Shown here piece after piece: positions 33,582 through 41,978 of a stretch of DNA of 64,000 bases; position 1 is the stretch's first letter, and each line of letters begins with the position of its first letter. The notes beneath the pieces were generated by a model. The model was not told where the DNA came from, ran no database searches, and saw nothing but the letters and a program-made list of their open reading frames with translations. The position numbers were made by a program, and so were the translations under genes. The stretch spans positions 496,001 to 560,000 of the forward strand of contig JBOEGS010000001.1 of NCBI GenBank assembly GCA_050633545.1, read 5' to 3'. Source of the stretch: Litorivita sp050633545 (GTDB lineage Bacteria; Pseudomonadota; Alphaproteobacteria; Rhodobacterales; Rhodobacteraceae).

Positions 33582-33800
33582 ATGGCCAAGGAAGATACGC
33601 TCGAATTTCCCGGTGTCGTGAAGGAACTCCTGCCGAACGCGACATTCTTGGTCGAGCTGGAAAACGGCCATACGATCATCGCACATACGGCAGGCAAGAT
33701 GCGCAAAAACCGCATCCGCGTTCTTGCAGGCGACAAGGTTCAGGTCGAAATGACCCCCTATGATCTGACCAAGGGTCGGATCAACTACCGGTTCAAATAA
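33582..33800 (+). CDS. infA: Translation initiation factor IF-1
   Basis: The 72-residue protein is the standard single OB-fold IF-1 (MAKEDTLEFPGVVKELLPNA..., ending KGRINYRFK), which binds the 30S A site. ATG 33582 has a GGAGA site. The start reads MAKED as in most bacterial IF-1. A long inverted repeat follows before maf. Confidence 0.99.
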   Translation: MAKEDTLEFPGVVKELLPNATFLVELENGHTIIAHTAGKMRKNRIRVLAGDKVQVEMTPYDLTKGRINYRFK

Positions 33801-33803
33801 TCC

Positions 33804-33866
33804 CATGTGCGCACTGACGTGGCGCGCCGCCCGCGATGCGGGCCTTGGCCCACAGGTGCGCACATG
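33804..33866 (+). promoter_or_regulatory. Inverted repeat spanning the maf start codon
   Basis: CATGTGCGCAC (33804-33814) is the exact reverse complement of GTGCGCACATG (33856-33866), which contains the maf ATG at 33864. Between the arms GCCCGC-GAT-GCGGGC forms an inner hairpin. In RNA the structure would bury the maf start codon and the bases before it. Confidence 0.75.
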
Positions 33867-34442
33867 AAACTTATCTTAGGGTCCGGCAGCCCGCGCAGGC
33901 GCGAATTGCTCGCGCAGATCGGCGTTGTGGCCGACGACATCCGCCCCCCCGACATCAACGAAGACCCCGCCGCGCGCGAATTGCCGCGCCCCTATTGCGC
34001 GCGTATGGCGCGCGAGAAGGCATTGGCCGTTGCGGCGGATGCGGGTGATATTGTCCTGTCGGCCGATACCACCGTGGCTTTGGGGCGGCGTATTCTTGGC
34101 AAACCGGCCGATGCGGGCCAAGCGGCGGAGTTTTTGCTCGCCCTGTCGGGGCGGCGTCACCGCGTGATCACCGCCGTGGCAGTGCGGCGCGGCGATAAAC
34201 TCTGGGAGCGCGACGTTGTCACCACGGTGCAGATGAAGCGCTTGTCCGACGAAGAGCTGAACGCCTATCTGGCCAGCAATGATTGGCAAGGCAAGGCGGG
34301 CGGATATGGTATCCAAGGCCCTGCGGGCGCTTTGATCCCGTGGATCAACGGCTCGTTCACCGCCGTGGTCGGATTGCCGCTTGCCGAAACCGCCACGCTG
34401 CTGACGGCGGCGGGCTACCCGATGTGGAAGGAGCGCCTATGA
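33864..34442 (+). CDS. maf: Maf-family nucleoside triphosphate pyrophosphatase
   Basis: The 192-residue protein has the Maf signature LILGSGSPRRRELL, LSADTTVALGRRILGKP with the catalytic aspartate, and WQGKAGGYGIQGPAGALIPWINGSF. Maf proteins hydrolyse non-canonical or canonical NTPs (dTTP, UTP, m7GTP) and can delay division. The ATG lies inside an 11-nt inverted repeat. The stop overlaps the RNase gene start (ATGA), so they are coupled. Confidence 0.95.
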   Translation: MKLILGSGSPRRRELLAQIGVVADDIRPPDINEDPAARELPRPYCARMAREKALAVAADAGDIVLSADTTVALGRRILGKPADAGQAAEFLLALSGRRHRVITAVAVRRGDKLWERDVVTTVQMKRLSDEELNAYLASNDWQGKAGGYGIQGPAGALIPWINGSFTAVVGLPLAETATLLTAAGYPMWKERL

Positions 34443-35485
34443 AAGGCCGGATGATCGTTCTGGACCATTATGAGGGCCGCGAGGCGGCGGCATTGATGGA
34501 GGACGGGCGTTTGATCGACTTGTTGATCGATGCCGATGCCCCCCGCCCCGGTGCGATTTACCGCGCCATCGCCGACCGCCCCGTCAAAGGCCAAGGCGGG
34601 ATGTTCATGCAAACCCCTGACGGCACAGCCTTTTTGCGCCAGATCAAGGGATTGCGTCCGGGGCAGCCGCTGTTGGTGCAAGTCACCGGATATGCCGAAG
34701 AGGGCAAAGCGATCCCCGTGACCGAGCGCGTGCTGTTCAAAAGCCGCTATGCGATTGTCACCCCCGATGCGCCGGGGCTCAATATCTCGCGCAAGATCCG
34801 CGATGAGGACAGCCGCGATCTGCTGCTCGGTATCGCCCATGAGGTGATGGCGGGGGCCGATATGGGGCTGATCTTGCGCTCGTCGTGCGAGGGGGCCGAA
34901 GCGGGCGAGATCGCCGAGGACATCGCCGCGATGTATGATCTGGCGGTGGCGGTGATGGGCGACGCCGAGGGCGGCGCGGAGGCGCTGACCGAGGGCGACG
35001 GTCCGCATGCGGTGGCATGGCGCGACTGGACCGAAGAGGCGCAGGTCGAGACCTTCGAGGGCAGTTTCGAGGCCCATGGCGTTTTGGACGAGATCGACGC
35101 ATTGGCCGAAAGCTATGTGCGTCTTGCGGGCGGGGCCTCGCTCTATGTCGAGCCGACCCGCGCCTTTGTCGCCATTGATGTGAACACCGGCGCCGATACC
35201 TCTTTGGCCGCAGGGACCAAGGCCAATATCGCCGCCGCCCGCGATGTGTCGCGCCAATTGCGCCTGCGCGGGCTGGGCGGTCAGGTGATCCTTGATCTGG
35301 CACCGATGCCGAAAAAAGACCGCCCCGCCTTTGAAAGCGCCCTGCGCAAGGCGCTGCGCGAGGACGGGATCGACACGGTGATGGCGGGGTTCACGCCGCT
35401 GGGCAACTACGAATTGCAACGCAAACGCGCCCGCCTGCCCTTGGCCGATCTGTTGGCCGAGGTGGCGGGAGGGGCCGCGCAATGA
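34439..35485 (+). CDS. Short RNase E/G-family endoribonuclease
   Basis: The 348-residue protein has an RNase E/G core with VGLEKGFLE-type S1 parts replaced by a divergent N-terminal region, then RSSCEGAEAGEI, LYVEPTRAFVAIDVNTG (first catalytic aspartate) and GGQVILDLAPMPKKDR (second). It is shorter than RNase G (about 490) and lacks the CPxC zinc-link, so oligomerisation likely differs. This short form between maf and yacG is typical of Rhodobacterales. It starts at ATG 34439 within the maf stop and overlaps yacG by 4 nt. Confidence 0.88.
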   Translation: MKGRMIVLDHYEGREAAALMEDGRLIDLLIDADAPRPGAIYRAIADRPVKGQGGMFMQTPDGTAFLRQIKGLRPGQPLLVQVTGYAEEGKAIPVTERVLFKSRYAIVTPDAPGLNISRKIRDEDSRDLLLGIAHEVMAGADMGLILRSSCEGAEAGEIAEDIAAMYDLAVAVMGDAEGGAEALTEGDGPHAVAWRDWTEEAQVETFEGSFEAHGVLDEIDALAESYVRLAGGASLYVEPTRAFVAIDVNTGADTSLAAGTKANIAAARDVSRQLRLRGLGGQVILDLAPMPKKDRPAFESALRKALREDGIDTVMAGFTPLGNYELQRKRARLPLADLLAEVAGGAAQ

Positions 35486-35676
35486 GCTGCCCGATCTGCG
35501 ACGAAAAACCCGATCCGGCCTTTCGCCCGTTTTGCTCGCGGCGCTGCGCCGATATCGATCTGTCGCGCTGGTTCAACGGCAGCTATGCCGTCCCCTCGCG
35601 CGACCCCGAAGACATCGAAGCCGCCGCCGAGGCGCTCGAGGCCGAGATCGAAAAGGCCGTGCGCAAACCGCACTGA
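35482..35676 (+). CDS. yacG: Zinc-finger protein YacG (DNA gyrase inhibitor)
   Basis: The 64-residue protein has the C-X2-C-X11-C-X3-C zinc site at C3, C6, C18 and C22, followed by DIDLSRWFNGSYAVP, the YacG signature. E. coli YacG binds GyrB and inhibits gyrase. The start overlaps the RNase gene stop (ATGA). It ends the infA-maf-RNase-yacG block. Confidence 0.95.
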   Translation: MSCPICDEKPDPAFRPFCSRRCADIDLSRWFNGSYAVPSRDPEDIEAAAEALEAEIEKAVRKPH

Positions 35677-35756
35677 TTTTTTTGTCAAAAGCCTCTGGAC
35701 AGCGCATCAACCCTCCCCTAGAACGCTCGCACCCGAACGCAATCGCGTTCTCCGGT

Positions 35757-35831
35757 GCCCGGGTAGCTCAGGGGTAGAGCAGTGGATTGAAAATCCTCGT
35801 GTCGGTGGTTCGATTCCGCCCCTGGGCACCA
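35757..35831 (+). tRNA. tRNA-Phe(GAA)
   Basis: The acceptor GCCCGGG pairs with CCTGGGC (one G-T), discriminator A and encoded CCA follow. The anticodon stem GGATT-GAA-AATCC contains the GAA anticodon, and the D- and T-arms (GTGGTTCGATTCCGCC) are intact. Confidence 0.97.
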
Positions 35832-36319
35832 TTTTTGCACATATGATTTACTGATCAATCCGGATGCTCCGGCGCGTTGGTCATGCCATCTTGCGCCCCG
35901 ATTTGGCATCGGCGGGTGGTGGCTGTGCGGGTTGCGTTGCCCAATGCTGTGGCCCGCCATTGCGCGGCGCGCGCGGTGTTCGGGCAAAGCCCCGTTTGCC
36001 ACGATCACCGCGATCATGAGGGCGCGCGCCATGGGGCGGGCTGGCGTTCGGCCTTTGCCATCGGCGGCACAGGGCGGTGCGAGGGCCGCTTGCCAAACTG
36101 TCTGGCTTTTTGTGCAAAAACTCTATGCAGTTTGGATCGCGCCTACGCGAATGAAATTTTTTCGATAGCTGACGCTCTGGCCGCTCACGATTTCGTGAGG
36201 TGGCGCTTTTTCCGCCCCTAAGGCAGTTCTCGGGAAGGTTGTATCATGGACAATTCACTCAGGTCGTGTATTATGAACCAAACTGTTAATTTGAGGCGGC
36301 TCGGTGGCCGTTAAAGCGC
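35832..36319. other. Intergenic region with one palindrome, no gene called
   Basis: Several overlapping open frames exist here on both strands, but none has a ribosome site and a protein-like composition. The segment has a perfect palindrome, CTCACGA-TT-TCGTGAG (36184-36199), about 120 nt upstream of the response-regulator gene. The last 80 nt before that gene are AT-richer and probably hold its promoter. Confidence 0.5.
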
Positions 36320-36715
36320 ATGCAAAAGTTATATATCGCCGACGACAACCTCGAGTTCGCCCAATATCTTGCAGCGGTGGCCGAGACGGAGGGGTGGTCT
36401 GTCGAACTCTGTGAGAACGGGCGCGTATTGATCGAGCGGCTGCAGGTCACGGATGGGCCGGCCTTGCTTCTTGTCGATATGAATATGCCCGATGTGGACG
36501 GGATCGAGGCGATTGATGGTGTCGCGGATGTGGATCGACGTTTGCGCGTGCGTTTCATGACCGGCGCGGTGGAAACGGCGCTGATCGCGGCCAAGCTGAT
36601 CGCCGAAGCGCGCTCTATCAGGGTCGGGCGCAGCATTTACAAACCCGTCTCCCTCGACAATTTCCGCAAGATCCTGCGCGACGAGGCGAACGCCCTGCAG
36701 CTTTTGGAGCATTAG
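36320..36715 (+). CDS. Single-domain response regulator
   Basis: The 131-residue protein is a receiver domain only: acidic pair D8-D9 (YIADDNLE), phospho-acceptor aspartate in LLLVDMNMPDVDGIEAI (about residue 53), FMTGA threonine and IYKPVS lysine. No output domain is present, so it works as a phosphorylation relay or by protein binding. A large hybrid kinase is encoded 165 bp downstream on the same strand, which makes a partner relation likely but not proven. Confidence 0.93.
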   Translation: MQKLYIADDNLEFAQYLAAVAETEGWSVELCENGRVLIERLQVTDGPALLLVDMNMPDVDGIEAIDGVADVDRRLRVRFMTGAVETALIAAKLIAEARSIRVGRSIYKPVSLDNFRKILRDEANALQLLEH

Positions 36716-36880
36716 CCCCCTGCGCGCAGCCCGAGCGGCGCCTTGATCGGGCGCTGCGGCGGGTGACGGCGATGCCCCCGCCTGCGCGGCACAACCAAAG
36801 CTGCGGAATTCACAAGACACACGCGCCTTGAGGCGCTAGCCTGATGTTCAATTGCAATCCGCCGCCGCAAGGGGGGCCCA

Positions 36881-39772
36881 TTGACGTCCAAGGCAGAAAA
36901 CTACCAAGCCATTCTTCGCGAATTGATCAACAAACGCCGGTTTTCGAATTTATCCTTCGATGGCGCTTTGGAGTATTTTTGCCAGACGCTCTCGACCGCA
37001 CTCAAGGCCGAACGGGTCGGCATTTGGGAATGGGATGAGGCCAAAAGCACCCTGACCGCCCTGTCGATGTGGAGCGAGCGCGAAGGATCAATCGCAGCAG
37101 GCGCGGTGCTCGGGCTGGACCAAGCGCGCAGCTACATCGAAGCCATCCAGAACGATTATGTGCTGGTTATCGATGACGCCATGCGCGATCCGTGCTGTGC
37201 CGAGCTTGCCCAAGACTATTTGCCCTCGAACGGCATCTCCTCGCTTCTGGATTGCCCGATCCATAATTTCGGGACCTTCACCGGCATTTTATGCATCGAA
37301 CATACCGGCCCCAAACGCCAATGGTGCGATGCCGAAAAGGAATTCGCGGTCTCGATCGCGAGCCTTGTTTCGCTGACCTTCGAGAACCGCGCGCGCGTTG
37401 TCGCCGAAGCCGAGGCCCGCCGCCAGCAACGGCGCCACGAGTTTTACACCCAACTGGCCGCCGATTGGTATTGGGAAGTGGATGCGCAGTATCGGATGAC
37501 GATGTTTTCGGGGCCCAAAGCGCCGCGCGCCCGCGATGCCGAGGCCTTGATCGGAAAGACATTATGGGAGCTTCCCAATCTGACCCCGACCACCATGGAG
37601 TGGGCCGAGGTCAAAGAGATTTTCGAGCGCCGCGACAACCTGCACGAGATGATCGTGACCTCGCAAGACCCGCAGGGCAATATGCTATATGGCGAGATTT
37701 CGGCGCGGCCGGTCTATGATGACGACGGGGTGTTCGAGGGCTATTGGGGGTTTTCGCGCGATGTCACCGCGCGCGTCCGCAACGAGATCGAGCTGAGTTC
37801 GAGCGAGAAGAAATACCGCAACGCGGCGCGGCTGGCGCATCTGGGCACATGGATCTGGGACGAGATCGAGGGGCGGATCACCTATTGCTCGCCCGAACTG
37901 GCCGCGATCTACCGCACCACGCCCGAAGAGCTGATGGCGCGCACCCATGCGCGCAAGGTCAAGGCCCCCTCCGCGGCGACCGGATGGCGACCGGTGTTCG
38001 AAAAAGACCTCGGCTATGTCCACCCCGAGGATCGCGAACGCTACAGACGGGTGACCCAAGCCGCCTCGCGCAATGAAACCGGATATGAGATCGTCAATCG
38101 GGTGATCTTGGACGACGGCTCGACCCGCGTGCTGCACGAGCGGTGCGAGCCGGTGTTCGACATCGGCGGGCGGTTTATCGCGACCTCCGGCGTTTTGCTC
38201 GACATCACCGAGCAAGAGACCCGCAAAGCCGATCTCGCCCGCAGCAAAGAACAATTGTCCAACCTGATGGACAACATCCCCGGCGCGATCTACCGCGTGA
38301 GGAATGACGACCACTGGACGCCGATCTACAAAAGCGCGGGGTTTGACCGGCTGTTTTTGGGACCGGATGCCGACAACGATCCGCACCGCGGCGGGTTCAG
38401 CTATCACGACGTGCTTGCGGCCTCGGATATCGCGCGCATGGATGCCGCCGTGGCGCAGGCCATCGAAGACGGAACCGGCTACGAGTTCGAGTATCCGGTC
38501 AAACGCCTCGACGGCTCTGCTCCGGTGTGGCTATTTGAACGCGGCAGACCGGTTTTGAACGCCAATGGCGAGTTCGAGCTTGAGGGCATATTGATCGATG
38601 TGTCGGAAAAACACGCCGCCGAAGAGGCGCTTGTGCGCTCCCAACGATTGGAAGCGGTCGGGCAATTGACCGGCGGCGTGGCCCATGATTTCAACAATCT
38701 GCTGGCCGTGATCTTGGGCAATCTGGAGCTTCTCAAGGACGGCGATCTGCCCGCCCATCAACTCGGGTTTATCGATGCGGCCCTCGGCGCGACCATGCGC
38801 GGCGCGCAGCTCACCAGAAGCATGCTCAGCTTCGCCCGCCGCGCGCGGCTCGAGCCCACCCGTTTCGACCTCAACAACGCCATCACCGACACGCAACGCT
38901 GGCTCGGCCGCACCTTGCCGGAGAACATCGCGCTCAACACCGCGCTGGCCCCCGATCTGTGGAATATCGAGGTCGATAACGCCGGCGCGGAAAGCTTGCT
39001 GTTGAATCTGGTCCTGAACGCGCGCGACGCCATGCCGGGCGGCGGCAAGCTCACCATCGAGACCGCCAATGTCGTGGTGAGCGAGGATATGCTCGAAGAC
39101 AGCCGCGAGATTTTGACCAAGGGCACCTATGTCGTGCTTTGCGTCAGCGACACCGGCCACGGCATCCCCAAAGAAATCATCCACCGCGTCTTCGAGCCCT
39201 TTTTCACCACCAAAGTGGCGGGCGCTGGATCGGGGCTCGGGCTTTCGATGATCCAGGGGTTTATCAAACAATCGGGCGGATCGGTGCATGTCTATTCCGA
39301 ACCCGATATCGGCACGACCTTCAAAATCTATTTCAAGGCGATCGCCGAAGACACAGACGCGCAGCCCGCCGAGCGCCCCCCCACCCCCAAGGCGCAATTC
39401 GAGGGCCTGCATATCTTGCTCGCCGAGGACGAGGCCGAAGTCGCGAAGATCATCAAAATGACGCTCGAGCGCTTCGGCTGCACGGTTCTGCCTGCGGCCA
39501 GCGGCGACGAGGCATTAGAGCTGTTCATGGCGACGCCAAGCGTGGACCTTCTGCTCACCGATATCGTGATGCCGGGCGCCTTGATGGGCACGCATCTGGC
39601 GCGTGCGCTGCGCGATTTGCGCCCCGACTTGCCGGTGATTTTCATGTCCGGCTATGCCAATGAGGCGCAGGTGCACGGCAACGGATTGCGCCCCGAGGAC
39701 ATCCGGCTCAGCAAGCCGGTGAGCCGCGAAGCCTTGAGTGACGCGCTGCACGCGGTTCTGTCGCAGCCTTAG
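36881..39772 (+). CDS. Hybrid sensor histidine kinase (GAF-PAS-PAS-PAS-HisKA-HATPase-REC)
   Basis: The 963-residue cytoplasmic protein has a GAF domain (about 15-165), three PAS-like domains (185-305, 310-445, 455-580) with PAC-type ends, a HisKA domain with VGQLTGGVAHDFNNLLAVI containing the phospho-histidine (about 590-655), an ATPase domain with N (LNLVLNARDAMPGGG), G1 (SDTGHGIP) and G2 (GSGLGLS) boxes, and a C-terminal receiver (845-960, LLTDIVMPG, SKPVS). No membrane helix is visible, so it senses an internal signal. The TTG start at 36881 follows a G-rich site. It likely works with the response regulator upstream. Confidence 0.93.
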   Translation: MTSKAENYQAILRELINKRRFSNLSFDGALEYFCQTLSTALKAERVGIWEWDEAKSTLTALSMWSEREGSIAAGAVLGLDQARSYIEAIQNDYVLVIDDAMRDPCCAELAQDYLPSNGISSLLDCPIHNFGTFTGILCIEHTGPKRQWCDAEKEFAVSIASLVSLTFENRARVVAEAEARRQQRRHEFYTQLAADWYWEVDAQYRMTMFSGPKAPRARDAEALIGKTLWELPNLTPTTMEWAEVKEIFERRDNLHEMIVTSQDPQGNMLYGEISARPVYDDDGVFEGYWGFSRDVTARVRNEIELSSSEKKYRNAARLAHLGTWIWDEIEGRITYCSPELAAIYRTTPEELMARTHARKVKAPSAATGWRPVFEKDLGYVHPEDRERYRRVTQAASRNETGYEIVNRVILDDGSTRVLHERCEPVFDIGGRFIATSGVLLDITEQETRKADLARSKEQLSNLMDNIPGAIYRVRNDDHWTPIYKSAGFDRLFLGPDADNDPHRGGFSYHDVLAASDIARMDAAVAQAIEDGTGYEFEYPVKRLDGSAPVWLFERGRPVLNANGEFELEGILIDVSEKHAAEEALVRSQRLEAVGQLTGGVAHDFNNLLAVILGNLELLKDGDLPAHQLGFIDAALGATMRGAQLTRSMLSFARRARLEPTRFDLNNAITDTQRWLGRTLPENIALNTALAPDLWNIEVDNAGAESLLLNLVLNARDAMPGGGKLTIETANVVVSEDMLEDSREILTKGTYVVLCVSDTGHGIPKEIIHRVFEPFFTTKVAGAGSGLGLSMIQGFIKQSGGSVHVYSEPDIGTTFKIYFKAIAEDTDAQPAERPPTPKAQFEGLHILLAEDEAEVAKIIKMTLERFGCTVLPAASGDEALELFMATPSVDLLLTDIVMPGALMGTHLARALRDLRPDLPVIFMSGYANEAQVHGNGLRPEDIRLSKPVSREALSDALHAVLSQP

Positions 39773-39810
39773 GTTTTGGCGCGGGTCCGGCGCGGCGGCG
39801 CCTGACGGAC
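39772..39810. repeat. Dispersed repeat, element 1, copy near 39.8 kb
   Basis: GGTTTTGGCGC-GGG-TCCGGCGCGGC-G-GCGCCT matches 10050-10082 except for the AAA/GGG triplet and a one-base insertion. It begins on the last base of the kinase stop codon. GTCCG...CGGAC can pair, but the outer right arm seen at 10087-10098 is absent. Confidence 0.75.
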
Positions 39811-39826
39811 ATACGCTAACGTATGT
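39809..39826. repeat. Inverted repeat ACATACG-CTAA-CGTATGT
   Basis: A perfect 7-bp inverted repeat with a 4-nt centre between the histidine kinase and gph. A similar CATACG-CCTG-CGTATG lies inside gph at 40254-40269. It may act as a terminator-like hairpin between the convergent genes, but no T-tract follows. Confidence 0.6.
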
Positions 39827-39850
39827 TGCGCACCACCTCCTTCGCCCGCC

Positions 39851-40525
39851 TCACGCGCCCGCCGCGATCTGCGCCAAGAGACCTGCGACAAGATCGGGCA
39901 GCGCGGCGAAATCATCAAACGCCGCGTGATGGGCGATCTGCGCCACCTCGCTCTTGCGATAGCCTTCGGTAAAAAGCAAAAACCGCAGCCCCGCGCGCTG
40001 CGCGGTTTCGGCGTCCACCTCGCTGTCGCCGATATAAATCTGCGGCGCCACCTCGCCGCCCGCAAGCTCTTTGAAACAGGCGCGCAGCGGCGCGGGATCG
40101 GGTTTATGCACCGGCAAGCTGTCGCCGCCGTAGATCGCTGCGAAATGCGCCGACAGCCCCAGATGATCCATCACCGCGCGGGTCGGGATCAGCGGTTTGT
40201 TGGTGCAAATGCCCATCCGGTGCCCCTGCCCCGCGAGCGCCTCCAATGCGCTACATACGCCTGCGTATGCTTTGGTCAATTCCACCGCCTGCGCATAGCG
40301 CTCGGCAAAGGCGGCATAGAGCGGCGCTTGCGCCTTTTCGGGCAGGCCACGCGCGGCGCGCATGCGGGCGACGAAGGTCGGCGCGCCATTGCCGATAAAG
40401 CGGCGGGTGTCGGCAAGGCTGATCGGGGCGGCGCCGGCTTCGGCCAAAACCGCATTGGCGGCGGCGTGGATATCCGGCGCGCTGTCGATCAACGTGCCGT
40501 CGAGGTCGAAAACAATATGGGCCAT
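39851..40525 (-). CDS. gph: Phosphoglycolate phosphatase (HAD family)
   Basis: The 224-residue HAD hydrolase has motif I FDLDGTLIDS (D7, D9), motif II ICTNKP, a lysine in VHKPDPAPL and motif IV GDSEVDAETA. Cap residues 18-85 are of the C1 type (FIGNGAPTFVARM). It removes phosphate from 2-phosphoglycolate; the family can have relaxed specificity. It is on the minus strand, converging on the histidine kinase gene. Two halves of a dispersed repeat flank it. Confidence 0.9.
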   Translation of the reverse strand: MAHIVFDLDGTLIDSAPDIHAAANAVLAEAGAAPISLADTRRFIGNGAPTFVARMRAARGLPEKAQAPLYAAFAERYAQAVELTKAYAGVCSALEALAGQGHRMGICTNKPLIPTRAVMDHLGLSAHFAAIYGGDSLPVHKPDPAPLRACFKELAGGEVAPQIYIGDSEVDAETAQRAGLRFLLFTEGYRKSEVAQIAHHAAFDDFAALPDLVAGLLAQIAAGA

Positions 40526-40612
40526 GGTTGCGCGTCCTTGTCTGTTGCGCGCAGATTAGGCCGCCCCCGCCTCGGCGCAAGGCCAATAGCCCAGCCGCAC
40601 AGCGCGAAAAAT

Positions 40613-40655
40613 CGCACCGACGCAATACCGACAAAATACCGACGTGATACCGACG
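40613..40655. repeat. Dispersed repeat, element 2 (ATACCGAC array), copy near 40.6 kb
   Basis: This 43-nt block is identical to 10098-10140 except for one base. It again holds one ACCGAC and three ATACCGAC units at 11-nt spacing. A hairpin, CCCG-TTTTGG-CGGG with TTTT after it, follows at about 40656-40673. It lies between gph and the monooxygenase gene, both on the minus strand. Confidence 0.9.
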
Positions 40656-40682
40656 CCCGTTTTGGCGGGTTTTGCCGCCCGC

Positions 40683-41975
40683 CTACCCCGCCACGCCGCG
40701 CGCCAGATCGCCCGCCATTTGCGCCGCATAGGTCTTGTAATCGACCTCCAGAACATAGCGCGCCGAGCCGAGGTAGGTCTTTTCCTGCGCCGCGCGATGG
40801 GCGGCCACTTCGGCGGCGCGGGCGGCGGTGTCCGGCAGGGCCATCTTGCCCGCCAGATGGGCGGCAATCCACGCGCCCTGCTTTTCCACCAAGGGGATCG
40901 TCGGGCCGACCGGCTGCACCAGTCCGGCGAATATAAGGCCCTGATAATCAAGTGAAATCATCCGCCGGTAAAGCGCGCCCGCCTGCCCGTCGGGATCGAA
41001 ATGTGCAGGGTCGAGAAACGGGAAACGGATGTTGTATCCGGTGGCGTAAATCACCGCATCAAACACCTCTTGCGAGCCATCGGCAAAGACCGCCCCGCCC
41101 CCTGTCAGCCGCGCCACATCGGGTTTGATGCTGATATAGCCATGGCCGATATAGGGCAGCAATTCCTGGCTCAACGTCGCATGTTCGCGCCACATCGGAT
41201 GGGCCGGACGCGGCAACCCGAACCGGCGCTGGTCCCCCACCCCGAGCCGGATCAGACGGGCCATGATACGGCGGGTCACCGGCGTCGGAAGACGCAGTTT
41301 TTTGCCAATAAAACCAGAGACTTGATCAATGGGAATGCCAAAGAGATATTTCGGCATGACCCATGCGCTGCGCCGTGTGGAGAGGGTCACATGTTCGGCC
41401 CGCCGCGCGATATCGACGGCGATATCGACCGCCGAATTGCCAAGCCCCACCACCAGCACCCGCGCGTCCTGATAGGGGTCCGCCGTGCGGTAGTGATGCG
41501 AGTGGATTTGCCTGCCGTCAAACTGCCCCTCGAACTGCGGCATGCGCGGGTGCGACAGATGGCCGTTGGCGACGATCACATGGGTATAGGAGCGCGCCTC
41601 GCCGCCCTTTATTTTAACGTTGAAACCGCCATCCTCTTGCGGGGTGACGCTTTCGATTTCGGTGTTGAAAGTGACCCTTTCGCGGATGCCAAAGGCCTCG
41701 GCATATCGCTCGAGATAGTGCAAGAATTGCGCGTGGCTGAGAAAATCCGGCATGTCCTGCGGGATCGGAAAATCGCTATAGCCCAGATTGGGACGCGAGG
41801 TGTCGATATGCAGCGAAGCGTAGCAGGAGCTTTGCCCGTTATCATTCTCGTATCGCCACATGCCGCCGATGTCCGACCCCTTCTCGAAAATGTCGAAGGC
41901 CAGCCCCTCGGCGGCCAAGGATTTGGCCACGGTGACGCCCGATGATCCGGCGCCGATGATGCAAATATCCGCCAT
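40683..41975 (-). CDS. Flavin-containing monooxygenase
   Basis: The 430-residue protein has the FAD motif GAGSSG (8-13), the NADPH motif GLGNSAVDIA near 175 and the FMO signature F-D-G-R-Q-I-H-S-H-H-Y between them. ATGYN near 310 is also typical. Class B monooxygenases oxygenate N, S or ketone carbons. It is not clearly trimethylamine monooxygenase, and the substrate is unknown. Its start lies 3 nt after the DenD-like gene stop, so the two are one operon. Confidence 0.9.
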   Translation of the reverse strand: MADICIIGAGSSGVTVAKSLAAEGLAFDIFEKGSDIGGMWRYENDNGQSSCYASLHIDTSRPNLGYSDFPIPQDMPDFLSHAQFLHYLERYAEAFGIRERVTFNTEIESVTPQEDGGFNVKIKGGEARSYTHVIVANGHLSHPRMPQFEGQFDGRQIHSHHYRTADPYQDARVLVVGLGNSAVDIAVDIARRAEHVTLSTRRSAWVMPKYLFGIPIDQVSGFIGKKLRLPTPVTRRIMARLIRLGVGDQRRFGLPRPAHPMWREHATLSQELLPYIGHGYISIKPDVARLTGGGAVFADGSQEVFDAVIYATGYNIRFPFLDPAHFDPDGQAGALYRRMISLDYQGLIFAGLVQPVGPTIPLVEKQGAWIAAHLAGKMALPDTAARAAEVAAHRAAQEKTYLGSARYVLEVDYKTYAAQMAGDLARGVAG

Positions 41976-41978
41976 CTA

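Noticed and set aside
35877..36221. 114-residue plus-strand frame after tRNA-Phe
   Set aside because: No ribosome site, odd composition (C, H, A, R rich), and overlapping frames on the other strand of similar size; not called as a gene.
40683..41975. Identity of the monooxygenase as trimethylamine monooxygenase
   Set aside because: The FMO motif is general; neighbours are a sugar-acid dehydrogenase and gph, not methylamine genes.
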